A stretch of 64,000 nt of DNA from JABAAE01 sp905480545 (GTDB taxonomy: Bacteria; Planctomycetota; Planctomycetia; Pirellulales; Pirellulaceae): positions 3,294 to 67,293 of the forward strand of contig CALSOR010000001.1 of the NCBI GenBank assembly GCA_943788025.1. Direction: 5' to 3'. This document shows, piece after piece, positions 16,742 to 26,211 of this stretch (position 1 is its first letter; the number at the start of each line of letters is the position of its first letter). Both the position numbers and the translations under genes were made by a program. The notes under the pieces were generated by a model that had not been told where the DNA came from, searched no databases, and was given only the letters and a program-made list of their open reading frames with translations.

Positions 16742-18790
16742 TGATGAAGGATCAAGGGTTTCAGGCGGGGGACGGGCCGCTATCGAATAACGCGTCGAGA
16801 CCCTATCGTAACAAGCAATTGAATTGTCATCAAAAAAACGTTCGAATCAAAAAGAAATTGAATGATTTACCAGCGAGGCATTTCAGGGAACCAAAATGCC
16901 CGTAAAACCACAATGTTTTTTATGTCGATTCCCACTATTTTTCTTTCCGCTGCGATGCGGAAAATTGCACCCGCTTTAGCGGGACAAGTCGAAATGCTCG
17001 ATTTGGATGCTGCCCAAAATTGCAGGCATATGATGTGACCGGCACGTTCCCTGAATGGCTATCGCTGTGGTTACGGCGATACGTTTTTTTGAATTCGATT
17101 TTGACAAAATGGGTACACCCCAAATGCCAAAATGTACACCCTGAAGGGCCGTAAGAACGAACAATGTCGTTCAAATTCAGTGTCGAAGGGTTTACGAAAT
17201 CGCCGAAAAAATCGAGCATTTCCAAAGAGGTTGACGTTTTAGAAGTCAGTTGCTCTATCCAGCTGAGCTATCGGGGCATGTGTCATCATTTGTTAGTCAA
17301 CGAGCTTTTGTTGACATGTGTGATGACATGCATCCCTAACGGAAGTTCGCTTTGGCCGTTTAATTTAGTCGTAGAGCAACCCATTTGCCTGTGATCAGGT
17401 TGGCATGCTCTCAACCGATTCCCATCGCAAAAACGGAATGCTAAGGAGTGGCAAGGCGCTAGTCTACAAAAGAAGTTCGCGATCGCTACGTAGTATGCTT
17501 GGCGAAAATTTCAGAGTGTCTTTGCATTCAGTAGCCCCTTCAAAAACCCCGACGGCAAACAATCCCAAAGCTGAACTTTCATATTCCGCGACGGCGCTAT
17601 CAGAAATACAAACGAAAGAAGCCCAAAACCACGAGAATCCATGCATTTCTTCGCCAAGCCCGACGATGCACACGCAAAACACCATTCAATACGACATCAC
17701 TTTTGATTTATTCCGCCCAAACGACGTCAGCAAATCCTCTTAGCCCCTGAAGTTTTCCCTATGATCAATGACTGAATCAACTCACGATCCTGGTGACGGC
17801 GATGACTTGCGGCGCAGCCAACAAGCGTTTCGAATTCAGTTTTCAGGTCACCCTAATTGAAACCCTCAAGACCTTCGCAGAAAACCCAAGCAGTACAGCT
17901 TCCACCAGCTTTCATAGCCTTGTCCACGTACGCAATGACGCGATCCATGTCGCTAACGATTGCCCGTTTTTTTGGAACCCCGGGTTCACCCATTGGCCAA
18001 CAATACGAAAGTCATTTTCTTCATGGGGATTATCCAGTTCCGAAGTAGATCTTTCAGCCCCTTCGACGTCATCTGCTACGGCATTGGCCCGTCCGACCTC
18101 AAACGCGACGCAAAAACCAAATTTCTGCCACGGGAATTTTGCGATGCAGGGTAAATGCCCCGAGTTATTAAACGATAAGTTCTATTTCAACGGACGACGA
18201 TACATTTCGTGATTAAGTGGTCGAAATTTCACACCATGAAATAAGGAGCAAAGCCCGTAAAGCAAATTAGATTGACGAATTGCTGATCGGGGTCATCAAG
18301 AATGTTTACCCGAAGGCGTTTAGGCGCGAGGCAGTGTTGTGCAGGCGTATGATTTCGTTGCGGCACTTCATGAAATCCACCCATCGATCACCGTTAAATT
18401 GCAATCCCTTACTTTGATTCGGAATGTCAGTCGAAGCAGAGCTTGTGATATTAGGCCATTCTGTCACGTTTGGCGTTTTGTTGCGATTGCCCGATTCAGA
18501 CTTGCTATTCGTATGAATAACGTCGAAATGATCGCTTTTTCGGCGAGGGAACGCCAGCTGTGCGGGATGCAATCATTCGAAAAATTTCGACGACGTTTGA
18601 ATGGATTGCCAATGTATTTGGGCGCGACACCGTCGTTTGCGAAACTCAATTCAAAAGATGCAGAGAAAGGGCGAAAACAACATCATCGACATCAATTTGC
18701 TTGTTAATCGTTACCGCCCAAGATGGAGCTTTTGTTGAATCGTTCTGTTTAGTCAGGTACATTAAGTGATTGGTACTTACCGAGGTAAAA
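16742..18790. other. Degenerate 2-kb junction without a supported gene
   Basis: No frame here has a ribosome site plus recognisable motifs; the frames of 60-140 codons read as chance or scrambled sequence. What can be seen is a half tRNA gene (17239-17277), sequence like the ends of an IS21-type element on the minus strand (TGTACATTTTGG near 17127-17139 and TGTACCCATTTTG near 17102-17116), and a change from the repeat-bearing left block to the right block. It looks like an old integration or deletion junction. Confidence 0.5.
17239..17277 (-). tRNA. tRNA-Arg(UCU), 5' half only
   Basis: On the minus strand from 17277 the sequence starts with the acceptor strand GCCCCGA, then TA, a D-arm GCTC-AGCTGGATA-GAGC, and an anticodon arm whose 5' strand leads into CTTCTAA, which places the anticodon UCU. 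Immediately after the anticodon loop the sequence departs: the 3' anticodon strand (TCAGT expected), T-arm, acceptor 3' strand (TCGGGGC expected) and CCA are all absent. The gene is therefore cut at the anticodon loop, a common crossover point for integrases that use tRNA genes, and cannot give a functional tRNA. Confidence 0.75.
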
Positions 18791-21244
18791 ATGCGTCTGA
18801 TCCAAGCCATTGTTCATCAAACTCTTCCGAAAACACTTTTAACGTTCGCTATTCTCGGCATCGGATGCGCGACTTGCAGCGGGGATGACGCACTTGATTC
18901 GGCGATTTCGAAATCTCATGCTGACTTCTTTGAAACGAAGATTCGTCCTGTGCTGGCGAAGAACTGCTTCGGATGTCACGGCCTGAAAAAGCAAAAGTAT
19001 GGGCTGCGGCTTGATTCCAAGGAAGCGATGCTTGAAGGTGGTGATTCCGGTGAGGTGCTGGTGCCTGGAGAAGTTGGTGACAGTTTGATCATCGACGTTC
19101 TCGAAAGAGACCAGGGACAAATGCCACCTGGCAAGCGACTGGCTGCCGCGGAAATCGCTGACTTGAAAAAATGGGTAAAGCAGGGTGCACCTTGGCCGGC
19201 AAACCTGGAACGCGAATCGGGTTCAACCGGATTCTCAAACGAAGCGAAAAACTACTGGGCGTTTCAACCTCTCTCCAACGACGCCCCGCCAATCACGAGC
19301 AACAAATCAATCGTCAATGATATCGATCGATTTGTCGCAGCAAACTTAAAATCGAAGAAAAAGGACTTCGAACAACCGGCTTCCAAAATCGCGATTTCGC
19401 GACGGGTTTATTTTGACATGTTGGGCGTCCCGCCCTCGCCGGCTGAACAGGCCAAATTTCTGAACGACAAGTCTGACGATGCTTATCAAAAGCTTGTGGA
19501 TCGATTGCTTGCCGATTCTCGATATGGGGAAAAATGGGGACGGCATTGGCTAGACCTGGTTCGGTACGCCGAGTCCGACGGTTACAAGCAGGATGACTAT
19601 CGTCCTAATGCTTGGCGATATCGGGATTACGTGATTCAAGCATTTAACGATGACAAACCCTATGACCAATTCGTCTTGCAGCAGTTGGCCGGCGACGAAC
19701 TGGATCCGAACAATCCCGAAAACTTGATAGCCACCGGATTCTTGCGTCATTGGATTTACGAATACAACCAACGTGACGTTAGAACTCAGTGGGATACGAT
19801 TCTCAACGACGTAACCAACGTGACGGGCGACGTATTTCTCGCGATGAGCATGAATTGTGCGCGTTGCCATGACCACAAGTTTGATCCGATTCTGCAAAAG
19901 GATTACTTTCGATTAAAAGCGTTTTTTGCGCCGCTTCTTCCTCGAGATGACATCCCCCTGGCAACAGCCAAACAACGGGCACAATTCGAAGCGAAAGAAA
20001 ACAAATGGCTGGAGAAGACGAGTGCAATTCGAATGGAAATCGATGAAATCGAATCGCCTTTTCAGCAAAAGAAAATGAACCCAGAAATTCAGAAGTTTCC
20101 ATTGGACATTCGTCCAATGATGAACAAGCCGTCTTCCGAACGAAACTCATTCGAGACGCAGCTTACAGATCTTGCGTTCCGACAAGTCAAAGCGTTGACG
20201 AGCGATGAAATCGCGAAAAAGCTTAATGGGGAAACCAAAAATCGGTGGGAGAAACTTCGGTTGGAGCTTGCCAAATTTGATTCGATCAAACCGAAGCCTC
20301 TTCCAAAAGTACTTACCGTAACAGATACCGGCTCGGTGGCCCCGGTCACATTGATTACCGATGATGAGTTAGCGGGCCCTATACGTCCCGGCATCTTGTC
20401 CATTATTGATGAGGGCGACTTTCCCGTTTCAACGACGACAAACTCACTTCCAAACCATCTTCGCAAGAAGACAACAGGACGGCGATTGGCGTTAGCAAAG
20501 TGGATTGCAGCAAAAGACAATTCGTTGACGACGAGAGTGATCGTCAATCGAGTTTGGCAGTACCACTTCGGAACAGGCATTGTAAAATCTTCCAGCGATT
20601 TTGGCATGCTCGGACAACCGCCTGCCGACCCGAAGTTACTTGATTGGCTGACGCGAAGGTTTATCAACAACGGTTGGAAATTCAAATCTTTGCATCGATT
20701 GATTTTAACGTCGGCAACTTATCGCCAAACTACATCAAGCAATGTTGAACCAACGCTGATCCCCTTTCGTCACATGACTCGCAGGTTAGACGCAGAGCAA
20801 ATCCGCGATGCGATGCTTACGGTCAGCGGGGAATTGGATGGCAAACGGGGCGGTCCTAGCTCTGATCAAAACTCAGTTAGACGAACGATCTACACGAAGG
20901 TCATACGCAATCGCCGGGATCCATTCCTGGACGTTTTTGACGCGCCCGACAACTTCAACAGTACCGCACAGCGAAATCGCACAACGACTCCGACGCAGTC
21001 CTTGTTGATGATCAATGGCTCATGGACGTTGGAGCGCGCAGCTCAATTTGCGAACCGAATTTCGCAAGCGAAAACCGTGCAGCAAAAAGTCGAGCTTGCG
21101 TATCAACTGGCGTATTCTCGCAAACCAACCGATCTCGAAATAAAATCGGCTGTTGCGTTTCTAGCGGAACAGCCCGGTACGCAGGGGTTGGTTGATTTTT
21201 GCCACGTACTTTTGAACTCCAATGAATTTGTATACGTCGACTAG
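18791..21244 (+). CDS. PSCyt1/DUF1549/DUF1553 secreted cytochrome protein
   Basis: ATG at 18791 follows GAGG at 5 nt; a TTG 21 nt upstream is less likely. A signal peptide ending near CATCSG precedes a planctomycete cytochrome C domain (CFGCHGLKKQKYGLRLDS, GQMPPGKRL). DUF1549 follows (IDRFVAANLKS, ISRRVYFDMLGVPPSPAE, WGRHWLDLVRYAESDGY, QDDYRPNAWRYRDYVI), with a second heme motif CARCHDHKFDP. A coiled, charged linker leads to DUF1553 (TTGRRLALAKWIAAKDN, TRVIVNRVWQYHFGTGIV, SSDFGMLGQPPADPKLLDWL, NRTTTPTQSLLMINGS). Length is 817 residues. The family is exported, often with DUF1501, and is linked to polymer degradation only by context. Two downstream genes on the same strand suggest an operon. 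Confidence 0.93.
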   Translation: MRLIQAIVHQTLPKTLLTFAILGIGCATCSGDDALDSAISKSHADFFETKIRPVLAKNCFGCHGLKKQKYGLRLDSKEAMLEGGDSGEVLVPGEVGDSLIIDVLERDQGQMPPGKRLAAAEIADLKKWVKQGAPWPANLERESGSTGFSNEAKNYWAFQPLSNDAPPITSNKSIVNDIDRFVAANLKSKKKDFEQPASKIAISRRVYFDMLGVPPSPAEQAKFLNDKSDDAYQKLVDRLLADSRYGEKWGRHWLDLVRYAESDGYKQDDYRPNAWRYRDYVIQAFNDDKPYDQFVLQQLAGDELDPNNPENLIATGFLRHWIYEYNQRDVRTQWDTILNDVTNVTGDVFLAMSMNCARCHDHKFDPILQKDYFRLKAFFAPLLPRDDIPLATAKQRAQFEAKENKWLEKTSAIRMEIDEIESPFQQKKMNPEIQKFPLDIRPMMNKPSSERNSFETQLTDLAFRQVKALTSDEIAKKLNGETKNRWEKLRLELAKFDSIKPKPLPKVLTVTDTGSVAPVTLITDDELAGPIRPGILSIIDEGDFPVSTTTNSLPNHLRKKTTGRRLALAKWIAAKDNSLTTRVIVNRVWQYHFGTGIVKSSSDFGMLGQPPADPKLLDWLTRRFINNGWKFKSLHRLILTSATYRQTTSSNVEPTLIPFRHMTRRLDAEQIRDAMLTVSGELDGKRGGPSSDQNSVRRTIYTKVIRNRRDPFLDVFDAPDNFNSTAQRNRTTTPTQSLLMINGSWTLERAAQFANRISQAKTVQQKVELAYQLAYSRKPTDLEIKSAVAFLAEQPGTQGLVDFCHVLLNSNEFVYVD

Positions 21245-21351
21245 GCCCCAACAGACTCTCGCGAACGGTTTCAACGTCATGGAAGCGTAAGCACAAAAGG
21301 TGAACATTTTTCGAACTCGAAAATCACTTCCAACGATTGAACAACAAAAAG

Positions 21352-22812
21352 ATGCGAACAAGCACTTCAAAAAACTCGACCTTCAAAAATGTGTTTCAAC
21401 CTTGCCGCAATCATGATGTCAATTTGACTCGGCGCGAAATGCTAATCAAAGGTGGAGCAGGATTCGGCGGAGTTGCCTTGGCAGGAATGATGCAGCAACA
21501 GGTGATTGCCGATTCCTCTGGCACAACATCCGGGCAGGCACATCGCCAGCCGACCGCCAAGAGCGTGATTTTTGTTTTCCTTGAGGGTGGTCCAAGCCAC
21601 CTGGATACTTTTGATCCTAAACCAGCTCTTAAAAAACTGGCGGGGCAACCGTTGCCCGATAGTTTTGCACCGGTGATCACGCCGATGGGCGAATACAACG
21701 CTCCGATCATGCCGGATCAACGGAGGTGGAAACAGCATGGCCAAAGCGGACTGTGGGTCAGCGATTGGTTGCCACATATTGCAGATTGCGTCGACGATAT
21801 GTGCGTTGTGCGATCTTGCTGGGGCAATGGCTTAAATCACTCCAATGGTGTTTGCCAAATGAATACTTGCGAGATTATCGGCGGCCGCCCATCGCTGGGC
21901 TCATGGGTCAGTTATGGGCTGGGCACGGAAAACTCGGATCTGCCGTCGTTTGTTGTTATGGAAGACAATGTCGGAAAAGTGATCAATGGGCCTCGGAATT
22001 GGAGTGCTGGTTTCATGCCGGCTGCATTTCAGGGAACACCGTTTTTACCGGGAAGCAAACCGATCCGAAATCTGAATTTGCCCAGCGGTATTAGTCTTGA
22101 GCGGCAATTGAAAAAGCTTCGGTATTTGAAAAGCATGAATTTGGAGCACCAACAGACACGAAGTGAGCAATCTGAATTGGATGCGAGGATAAAGAGTTAT
22201 GAGCTTGCGTATCGCATGCAGGCGACAGCCCCCGAAGCCGTGGACCTGGCGAGTGAGACCGCGGAAACCAAAGAGCTTTATGGCATGAACAAAAAGGCGA
22301 CGGCAACTTTCGGAAGGCAATGCCTATTGGCGAGACGTTTGGTTGAACGCGGCGTTCGATTTGTACAGCTTTACCACGGAGCTGGAAGCAAATGGGATGC
22401 TCACAGTGGAATTGAGAAAAACCATGGCACAAACTGCCTTTCGTCTGATCAACCGGTGGCTGCATTGATCAAGGACTTGAAACGTCGTGGACTGCTCGAT
22501 GAAACCCTTGTCATATGGGGCGGAGAGTTTGGGCGAACACCAATGAGTGAAAAAGGAAACGGTCGTGATCACAATCCCAATGGCTTTACGATGTTTATGG
22601 CTGGCGGCGGAGTAAAAGGCGGTCACCTTGTTGGTACGACCGACGAAATCGGCTTACATGCCGTTGAGGATCGACTGCATATTCACGATTTGCACGCAAC
22701 GTTTTTGCATGCACTGGGACTGGACAACATGGAATTGACCTACGACCATCAAGGTCGCATCGAACGACCCACGATCAATCAGGGAAGCCCCTGTCTTGAG
22801 ATTTTCGCCTAA
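21352..22812 (+). CDS. DUF1501 family Tat-exported protein
   Basis: The likely start is ATG 21352, or a TTG at 21337 (491 residues from there). The Tat signal lies somewhat inside (LTRREMLIKGGAGFGGVALA). DUF1501 blocks follow: SVIFVFLEGGPSHLDTFDPK, MPDQRRWKQHGQSGLWVSDW, DDMCVVRSCWGNGLNHSNG, MNTCEIIGGRPSLGSWVSYG, LARRLVERGVRFVQLYHG, LVIWGGEFGRTPM, GRDHNPNGFTMFMAGGGVKG and HDLHATFLHALGLD. DUF1501 belongs to the alkaline-phosphatase/sulfatase-like superfamily, but a substrate is not established. It follows the DUF1549/1553 gene, its usual partner, by 107 nt. Confidence 0.93.
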   Translation: MRTSTSKNSTFKNVFQPCRNHDVNLTRREMLIKGGAGFGGVALAGMMQQQVIADSSGTTSGQAHRQPTAKSVIFVFLEGGPSHLDTFDPKPALKKLAGQPLPDSFAPVITPMGEYNAPIMPDQRRWKQHGQSGLWVSDWLPHIADCVDDMCVVRSCWGNGLNHSNGVCQMNTCEIIGGRPSLGSWVSYGLGTENSDLPSFVVMEDNVGKVINGPRNWSAGFMPAAFQGTPFLPGSKPIRNLNLPSGISLERQLKKLRYLKSMNLEHQQTRSEQSELDARIKSYELAYRMQATAPEAVDLASETAETKELYGMNKKATATFGRQCLLARRLVERGVRFVQLYHGAGSKWDAHSGIEKNHGTNCLSSDQPVAALIKDLKRRGLLDETLVIWGGEFGRTPMSEKGNGRDHNPNGFTMFMAGGGVKGGHLVGTTDEIGLHAVEDRLHIHDLHATFLHALGLDNMELTYDHQGRIERPTINQGSPCLEIFA

Positions 22813-22865
22813 AAAGCCATGAAGCTCGAGAACGTTTTGCGTCCAAAATCAAGAGCTGAGAATCG

Positions 22866-24164
22866 ATGAAATCATCCATCAAGTTTGCGTTTTGCACCCT
22901 TACTATTTTGATCCAACTCGGCTGCGGTGGGGGAAAAATCGATCCGATCACCAATGCGGACCCGGATGCAATTCGAACACAACCTGTTGTCGCTGCGAGG
23001 GAAACCGATTGGCCGTGGTGGGCCGGGCCGACCGGCGATTTTGTTTCCAAATCTCAATCGATACCCACTGAGTTTGGCGAAAGCAAGAATTTGGTATGGA
23101 AAACGGCGATTCCCGGTGAGGGGCATGCTTCTCCGATCGTCGTAGGTGACAAAGTCTTTTTGGCGTTGGCAGAAAACAATAAATCAATGTCCCTCGCCTG
23201 CTTTTCAAGAGGCGAGGGCAGCGAATTATGGAAGACAGAATTACACTCCGGTTCTTTCATGCGGTCACACCAAAAGAACTCTCAGGCCTCTTCGACGCCC
23301 GCTTGCGATGGAGACTCGGTCTTCACGGCGTTCATGATTGACAACGGAATCCAAGTTTCCTCTGTATCGATCGATGGAAAAATCAATTGGCAAAAAACTG
23401 CCGGCAGCTTTCAAACTCGGCATGGATATGGAACTTCGCCGATCATTTACAAATCAATTGTCATTGTCGCTGGAGACAATCAAGGTTCCGGTTTTATTGC
23501 GGCATTCGATCGCCCTACTGGCGATTTGGTATGGCGAGTTTCGAGAAAGAATGCACCCAGCTATGCGACTCCAGCTGTGCTCAGCCTCAATGGAAAAGAT
23601 CACTTGGTGATAAGCGGGATCGATCAAGTCATTGGCTACGATCCGGCGACTGGTGACGAACTTTGGTCCAGCGAAGGCCCAGCACCGACCACAGCGAATA
23701 CCGTTATCAGTGATGGAACATTAGTCTTTGCCGGAGGCGGTTATCCAGACCACCAATTCTTTGCGATCAACCCATCATCGTCCGAAATAGTCTGGAAAGA
23801 CAAAATCAAGAATTATGTTCCATCCCCGATTTTGATCGGCGAACAAATTGCGGTGCCACAAGATGGCGGAATCATGACCTGTTATCTAAAGCTTGATGGT
23901 ACTGAATTTTGGAAACTTAGAATTGGGCAAGACCTCAGTGGTTCACCGGTTCGAGTTGGTAAGCGATTGTTTCTGGGTGGTGAGAAGGGAACGATGTTCG
24001 TTATCGATGTTTCCGGCAAAGGCAAAATTCTGGCAAAAAACAAACTGGATAGCCGAATCATGACAACTCCTGCCATTTGCGGTGACCAGATCTTTGTACG
24101 AACGGCATCTTCGCTTTACTGCTTTGCGGAGTTAAATCCCGTTTCAAAACCAGGCAAACAATAA
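22866..24164 (+). CDS. PQQ-like beta-propeller lipoprotein
   Basis: 432 residues with a lipobox (TILIQLGC) at residues about 13-20, so the protein is probably membrane-anchored. The body is a beta-propeller with repeated outer-protein-type blades: WPWWAGPTGDF, NLVWKTAIPGEGHASPIVVG, FLALAENNKSMSLACFSRGE, GHGYGTSPIIYKSIVIVAG-like blade (RHGYGTSPIIYKSIVIVAG), FDRPTGDLVWRVSRKNAPSY, GYDPATGDELWSSEGP and FLGGEKGTMFVIDVSG. It lies 53 nt after the DUF1501 gene on the same strand. PQQ-type blades alone do not show that it binds PQQ; a scaffold role is as likely. Confidence 0.88.
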   Translation: MKSSIKFAFCTLTILIQLGCGGGKIDPITNADPDAIRTQPVVAARETDWPWWAGPTGDFVSKSQSIPTEFGESKNLVWKTAIPGEGHASPIVVGDKVFLALAENNKSMSLACFSRGEGSELWKTELHSGSFMRSHQKNSQASSTPACDGDSVFTAFMIDNGIQVSSVSIDGKINWQKTAGSFQTRHGYGTSPIIYKSIVIVAGDNQGSGFIAAFDRPTGDLVWRVSRKNAPSYATPAVLSLNGKDHLVISGIDQVIGYDPATGDELWSSEGPAPTTANTVISDGTLVFAGGGYPDHQFFAINPSSSEIVWKDKIKNYVPSPILIGEQIAVPQDGGIMTCYLKLDGTEFWKLRIGQDLSGSPVRVGKRLFLGGEKGTMFVIDVSGKGKILAKNKLDSRIMTTPAICGDQIFVRTASSLYCFAELNPVSKPGKQ

Positions 24165-24346
24165 CGGAATTTCATCGCTTTATTTGCATTGCAAATGGAC
24201 GGTCAAAAACATCCCTGATTTTGGTCGTGAAAAGCAAACCGACGACGGTTATACCAGCTTTTCCGAACGCCCAAACCGCAAACCGCCTATTCGTAAAAGA
24301 TTCGACGATTACAATACGGATTTCATATTTTCTTCTGAATTGAAAA

Positions 24347-25447
24347 TTGAGCGAAACATTTTTGAAAACGCCGCTTCATTCCTGGCACGTCGCCAACGCC
24401 GGTCGTATGGTCGATTTTGCGGGATGGCAAATGCCGATTCAATACAAGTCGATTATTGACGAGCATCAGGCAACGCGAAATTCAGCCACCCTTTTCGACG
24501 TATCGCATATGGGGCGATTTGTTTTTTCTGGATCGGACGTCGAGTCATTCATCGACCGAATGACGACTCGAAAAGTTGCGGGCATGGCACACGGCGGTAT
24601 CCGATATTCTTTGGTTTGCAACAGTGATGGCGGAATCTTAGACGACATTTTGGTATACCGGTTGGGAACCGTCGATGGCGGAGATCAATTCACAATGGTC
24701 GTCAACGCGAGTAACCGCAGCAAGCTTTGGGATTGGCTTCATTCAAACGTGGCCTCCTTGGATGTGACCATCCATGATGCAACCACAGAAACGGCAATGA
24801 TTGCCATTCAGGGGCCCACTGCGATTAGTGTTGTAAACCAACATCTGAACATCGACGTCAATTCGTTAAAATACTTTACCGGGTGCCACGCCGAATTTGA
24901 CTCGGTCCCCCTGACCGTTAGTCGAACCGGTTACACAGGAGAAGATGGATGCGAGATTGTTGTCACAGCCGACGCTGCGGAGAAAATTTGGACCGATCTA
25001 ATGACTCATGACGGTGTATCGGCGGCCGGCTTGGGAGCCCGAGATACATTAAGGTTGGAAGCCGCGATGCCTCTTTACGGACACGAGCTTTCGGAATCGA
25101 TCAATCCCGCCCAGACGAATTTGCGATTTGCCATCAGCCTGAAAGAACGGGACTTCGTCGGAAAAAATTCGATCGTAGCCGCGATGTCGGACGACGCTGC
25201 AGCGGTTCGAGTTGGACTGTCACTGGATGGTCGCCGCGCCGCAAGAGAAGAATCAGAGGTCTACCACAATGATGAAAAAATCGGCATTATAACAAGTGGT
25301 ACGTTTTCGCCGACTCTTCAAACGCCTATTGCAATGGGATACGTTCACCCCTCGGCTACAAAAATCGGAACGGAATTATTTATTGATGTTCGCGGACGAA
25401 AAATTCCGGCGAAAATCGTACAACTTCCTTTCTACAAACGAAAGTAA
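24347..25447 (+). CDS. gcvT: Glycine cleavage system T protein (aminomethyltransferase)
   Basis: 366 residues, read from a TTG at 24347, since the conserved start LKTPLHSWHVANAGRMVDFA must be included and no ATG precedes it. Family motifs are MVDFAGWQMPIQY, TRNSATLFDVSHMGR, DRMTTRKVAG, GGILDDILVYRL, MIAIQGPTA, SRTGYTGEDGCEI, GLGARDTLRLEAAMPLYGHE and ERDFVGKN. GcvT takes the aminomethyl group from the H-protein lipoyl arm, releases ammonia and gives 5,10-methylene-THF in the cytoplasm. The gcvH gene follows after 3 nt. I see no glycine riboswitch in the 180 nt upstream. Confidence 0.96.
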   Translation: MSETFLKTPLHSWHVANAGRMVDFAGWQMPIQYKSIIDEHQATRNSATLFDVSHMGRFVFSGSDVESFIDRMTTRKVAGMAHGGIRYSLVCNSDGGILDDILVYRLGTVDGGDQFTMVVNASNRSKLWDWLHSNVASLDVTIHDATTETAMIAIQGPTAISVVNQHLNIDVNSLKYFTGCHAEFDSVPLTVSRTGYTGEDGCEIVVTADAAEKIWTDLMTHDGVSAAGLGARDTLRLEAAMPLYGHELSESINPAQTNLRFAISLKERDFVGKNSIVAAMSDDAAAVRVGLSLDGRRAAREESEVYHNDEKIGIITSGTFSPTLQTPIAMGYVHPSATKIGTELFIDVRGRKIPAKIVQLPFYKRK

Positions 25448-25450
25448 AAA

Positions 25451-25846
25451 ATGAATCCAGAGCAATTCCTTTATGCTGAATCCCACGAGTGGGCTAGTAT
25501 CGAAGATACAGATGATGGCAAAGTTGCAACCGTCGGCATTTCTGCATTTGCCGTCGAGCAGCTGACCGATTTGGTTTTCATGGAACTGCCTGAGATCGGC
25601 GCCGTTGTGGAAAGCGGAAAAGAATTTGGTGAAGTCGAATCGGTGAAAGCGGTAAGCTCGCTTTACAGCCCGGTAGATGGCGAAGTCATGGCGGTCAACA
25701 CCGAGCTACCTGACTCACTTGAGATATTGAATGAAGATCCTTACGGTGGCGGATGGATCATGAAAGTCAAAATCACAAATGAAGAAACATTGGCCAAGCT
25801 GTTAGACTTTGCGAGCTACCAGAAACAGTGCGGCCAAGAAGGTTAA
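25451..25846 (+). CDS. gcvH: Glycine cleavage system H protein
   Basis: 131 residues, the usual length. The start YAESHEWASIEDTDDGKVAT, VGISAFAVEQLTDLVFMELP, and the lipoyl-carrying loop GEVESVKAVSSLYSPVDGEV are all present; the lysine of ESVKA is the lipoylation site. The C-terminus has the PYGGGWIMKVKITN block. It shuttles the aminomethyl group between the P, T and L proteins. It starts 3 nt after gcvT and must be co-transcribed. A lipoate ligase-like gene follows downstream, but the gcvP genes are not next to it. Confidence 0.97.
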   Translation: MNPEQFLYAESHEWASIEDTDDGKVATVGISAFAVEQLTDLVFMELPEIGAVVESGKEFGEVESVKAVSSLYSPVDGEVMAVNTELPDSLEILNEDPYGGGWIMKVKITNEETLAKLLDFASYQKQCGQEG

Positions 25847-26211
25847 AGCAGGTGTGGACACCAAGCGTTGCTGGACATTTTAGCAATCGATGTTTCGCAT
25901 TTCGATGTTTCGCATTTCGATGTCTCGCATTTCGATGTCTCGCATTTCGGCCTCAGAAATTGGGGGACACACCAGCCCCCTTTGTGCTCATGGAATCCAT
26001 TCCTTTGTGCTCATGGAATTCATTCCTTTTTTAATTTTCCGACGGTTACGGCAGCCCTAGCGATGGGCTGAACGAAGCCGATCGTGAACGCCTGCTCATA
26101 CCATTTAAAAGACTTTCGAAAGACTCCTGGGCCCCCGCAATCGCCATGGATCAAAACAACGCCGAGAACCCAATTTGCGCCCAAACGATTTTGCCGAATG
26201 AGGGAAGTTCC
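25847..26211 (+). repeat. Intergenic tandem repeats between gcvH and the lipoate ligase gene
   Basis: Two arrays are visible. At 25888-25947 there are four copies of a 15-bp unit, CGATGTTTCGCATTT, the last two with one base changed. At 25981-26026 there are two copies of a 23-bp unit beginning TTTGTGCTCATGGAAT. No spacers separate the units, so this is not a CRISPR array. The rest of the gap contains no gene I can identify, although an open frame leads into the ligase gene. Confidence 0.85.

Noticed and set aside
17405..18707. Several open frames of 60-140 codons in the junction
   Set aside because: No ribosome sites, no family motifs, and overlapping frames on both strands; I treat them as chance.
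24165..24346. Glycine riboswitch before gcvT
   Set aside because: I could not find the conserved aptamer core or a tandem arrangement in the leader.
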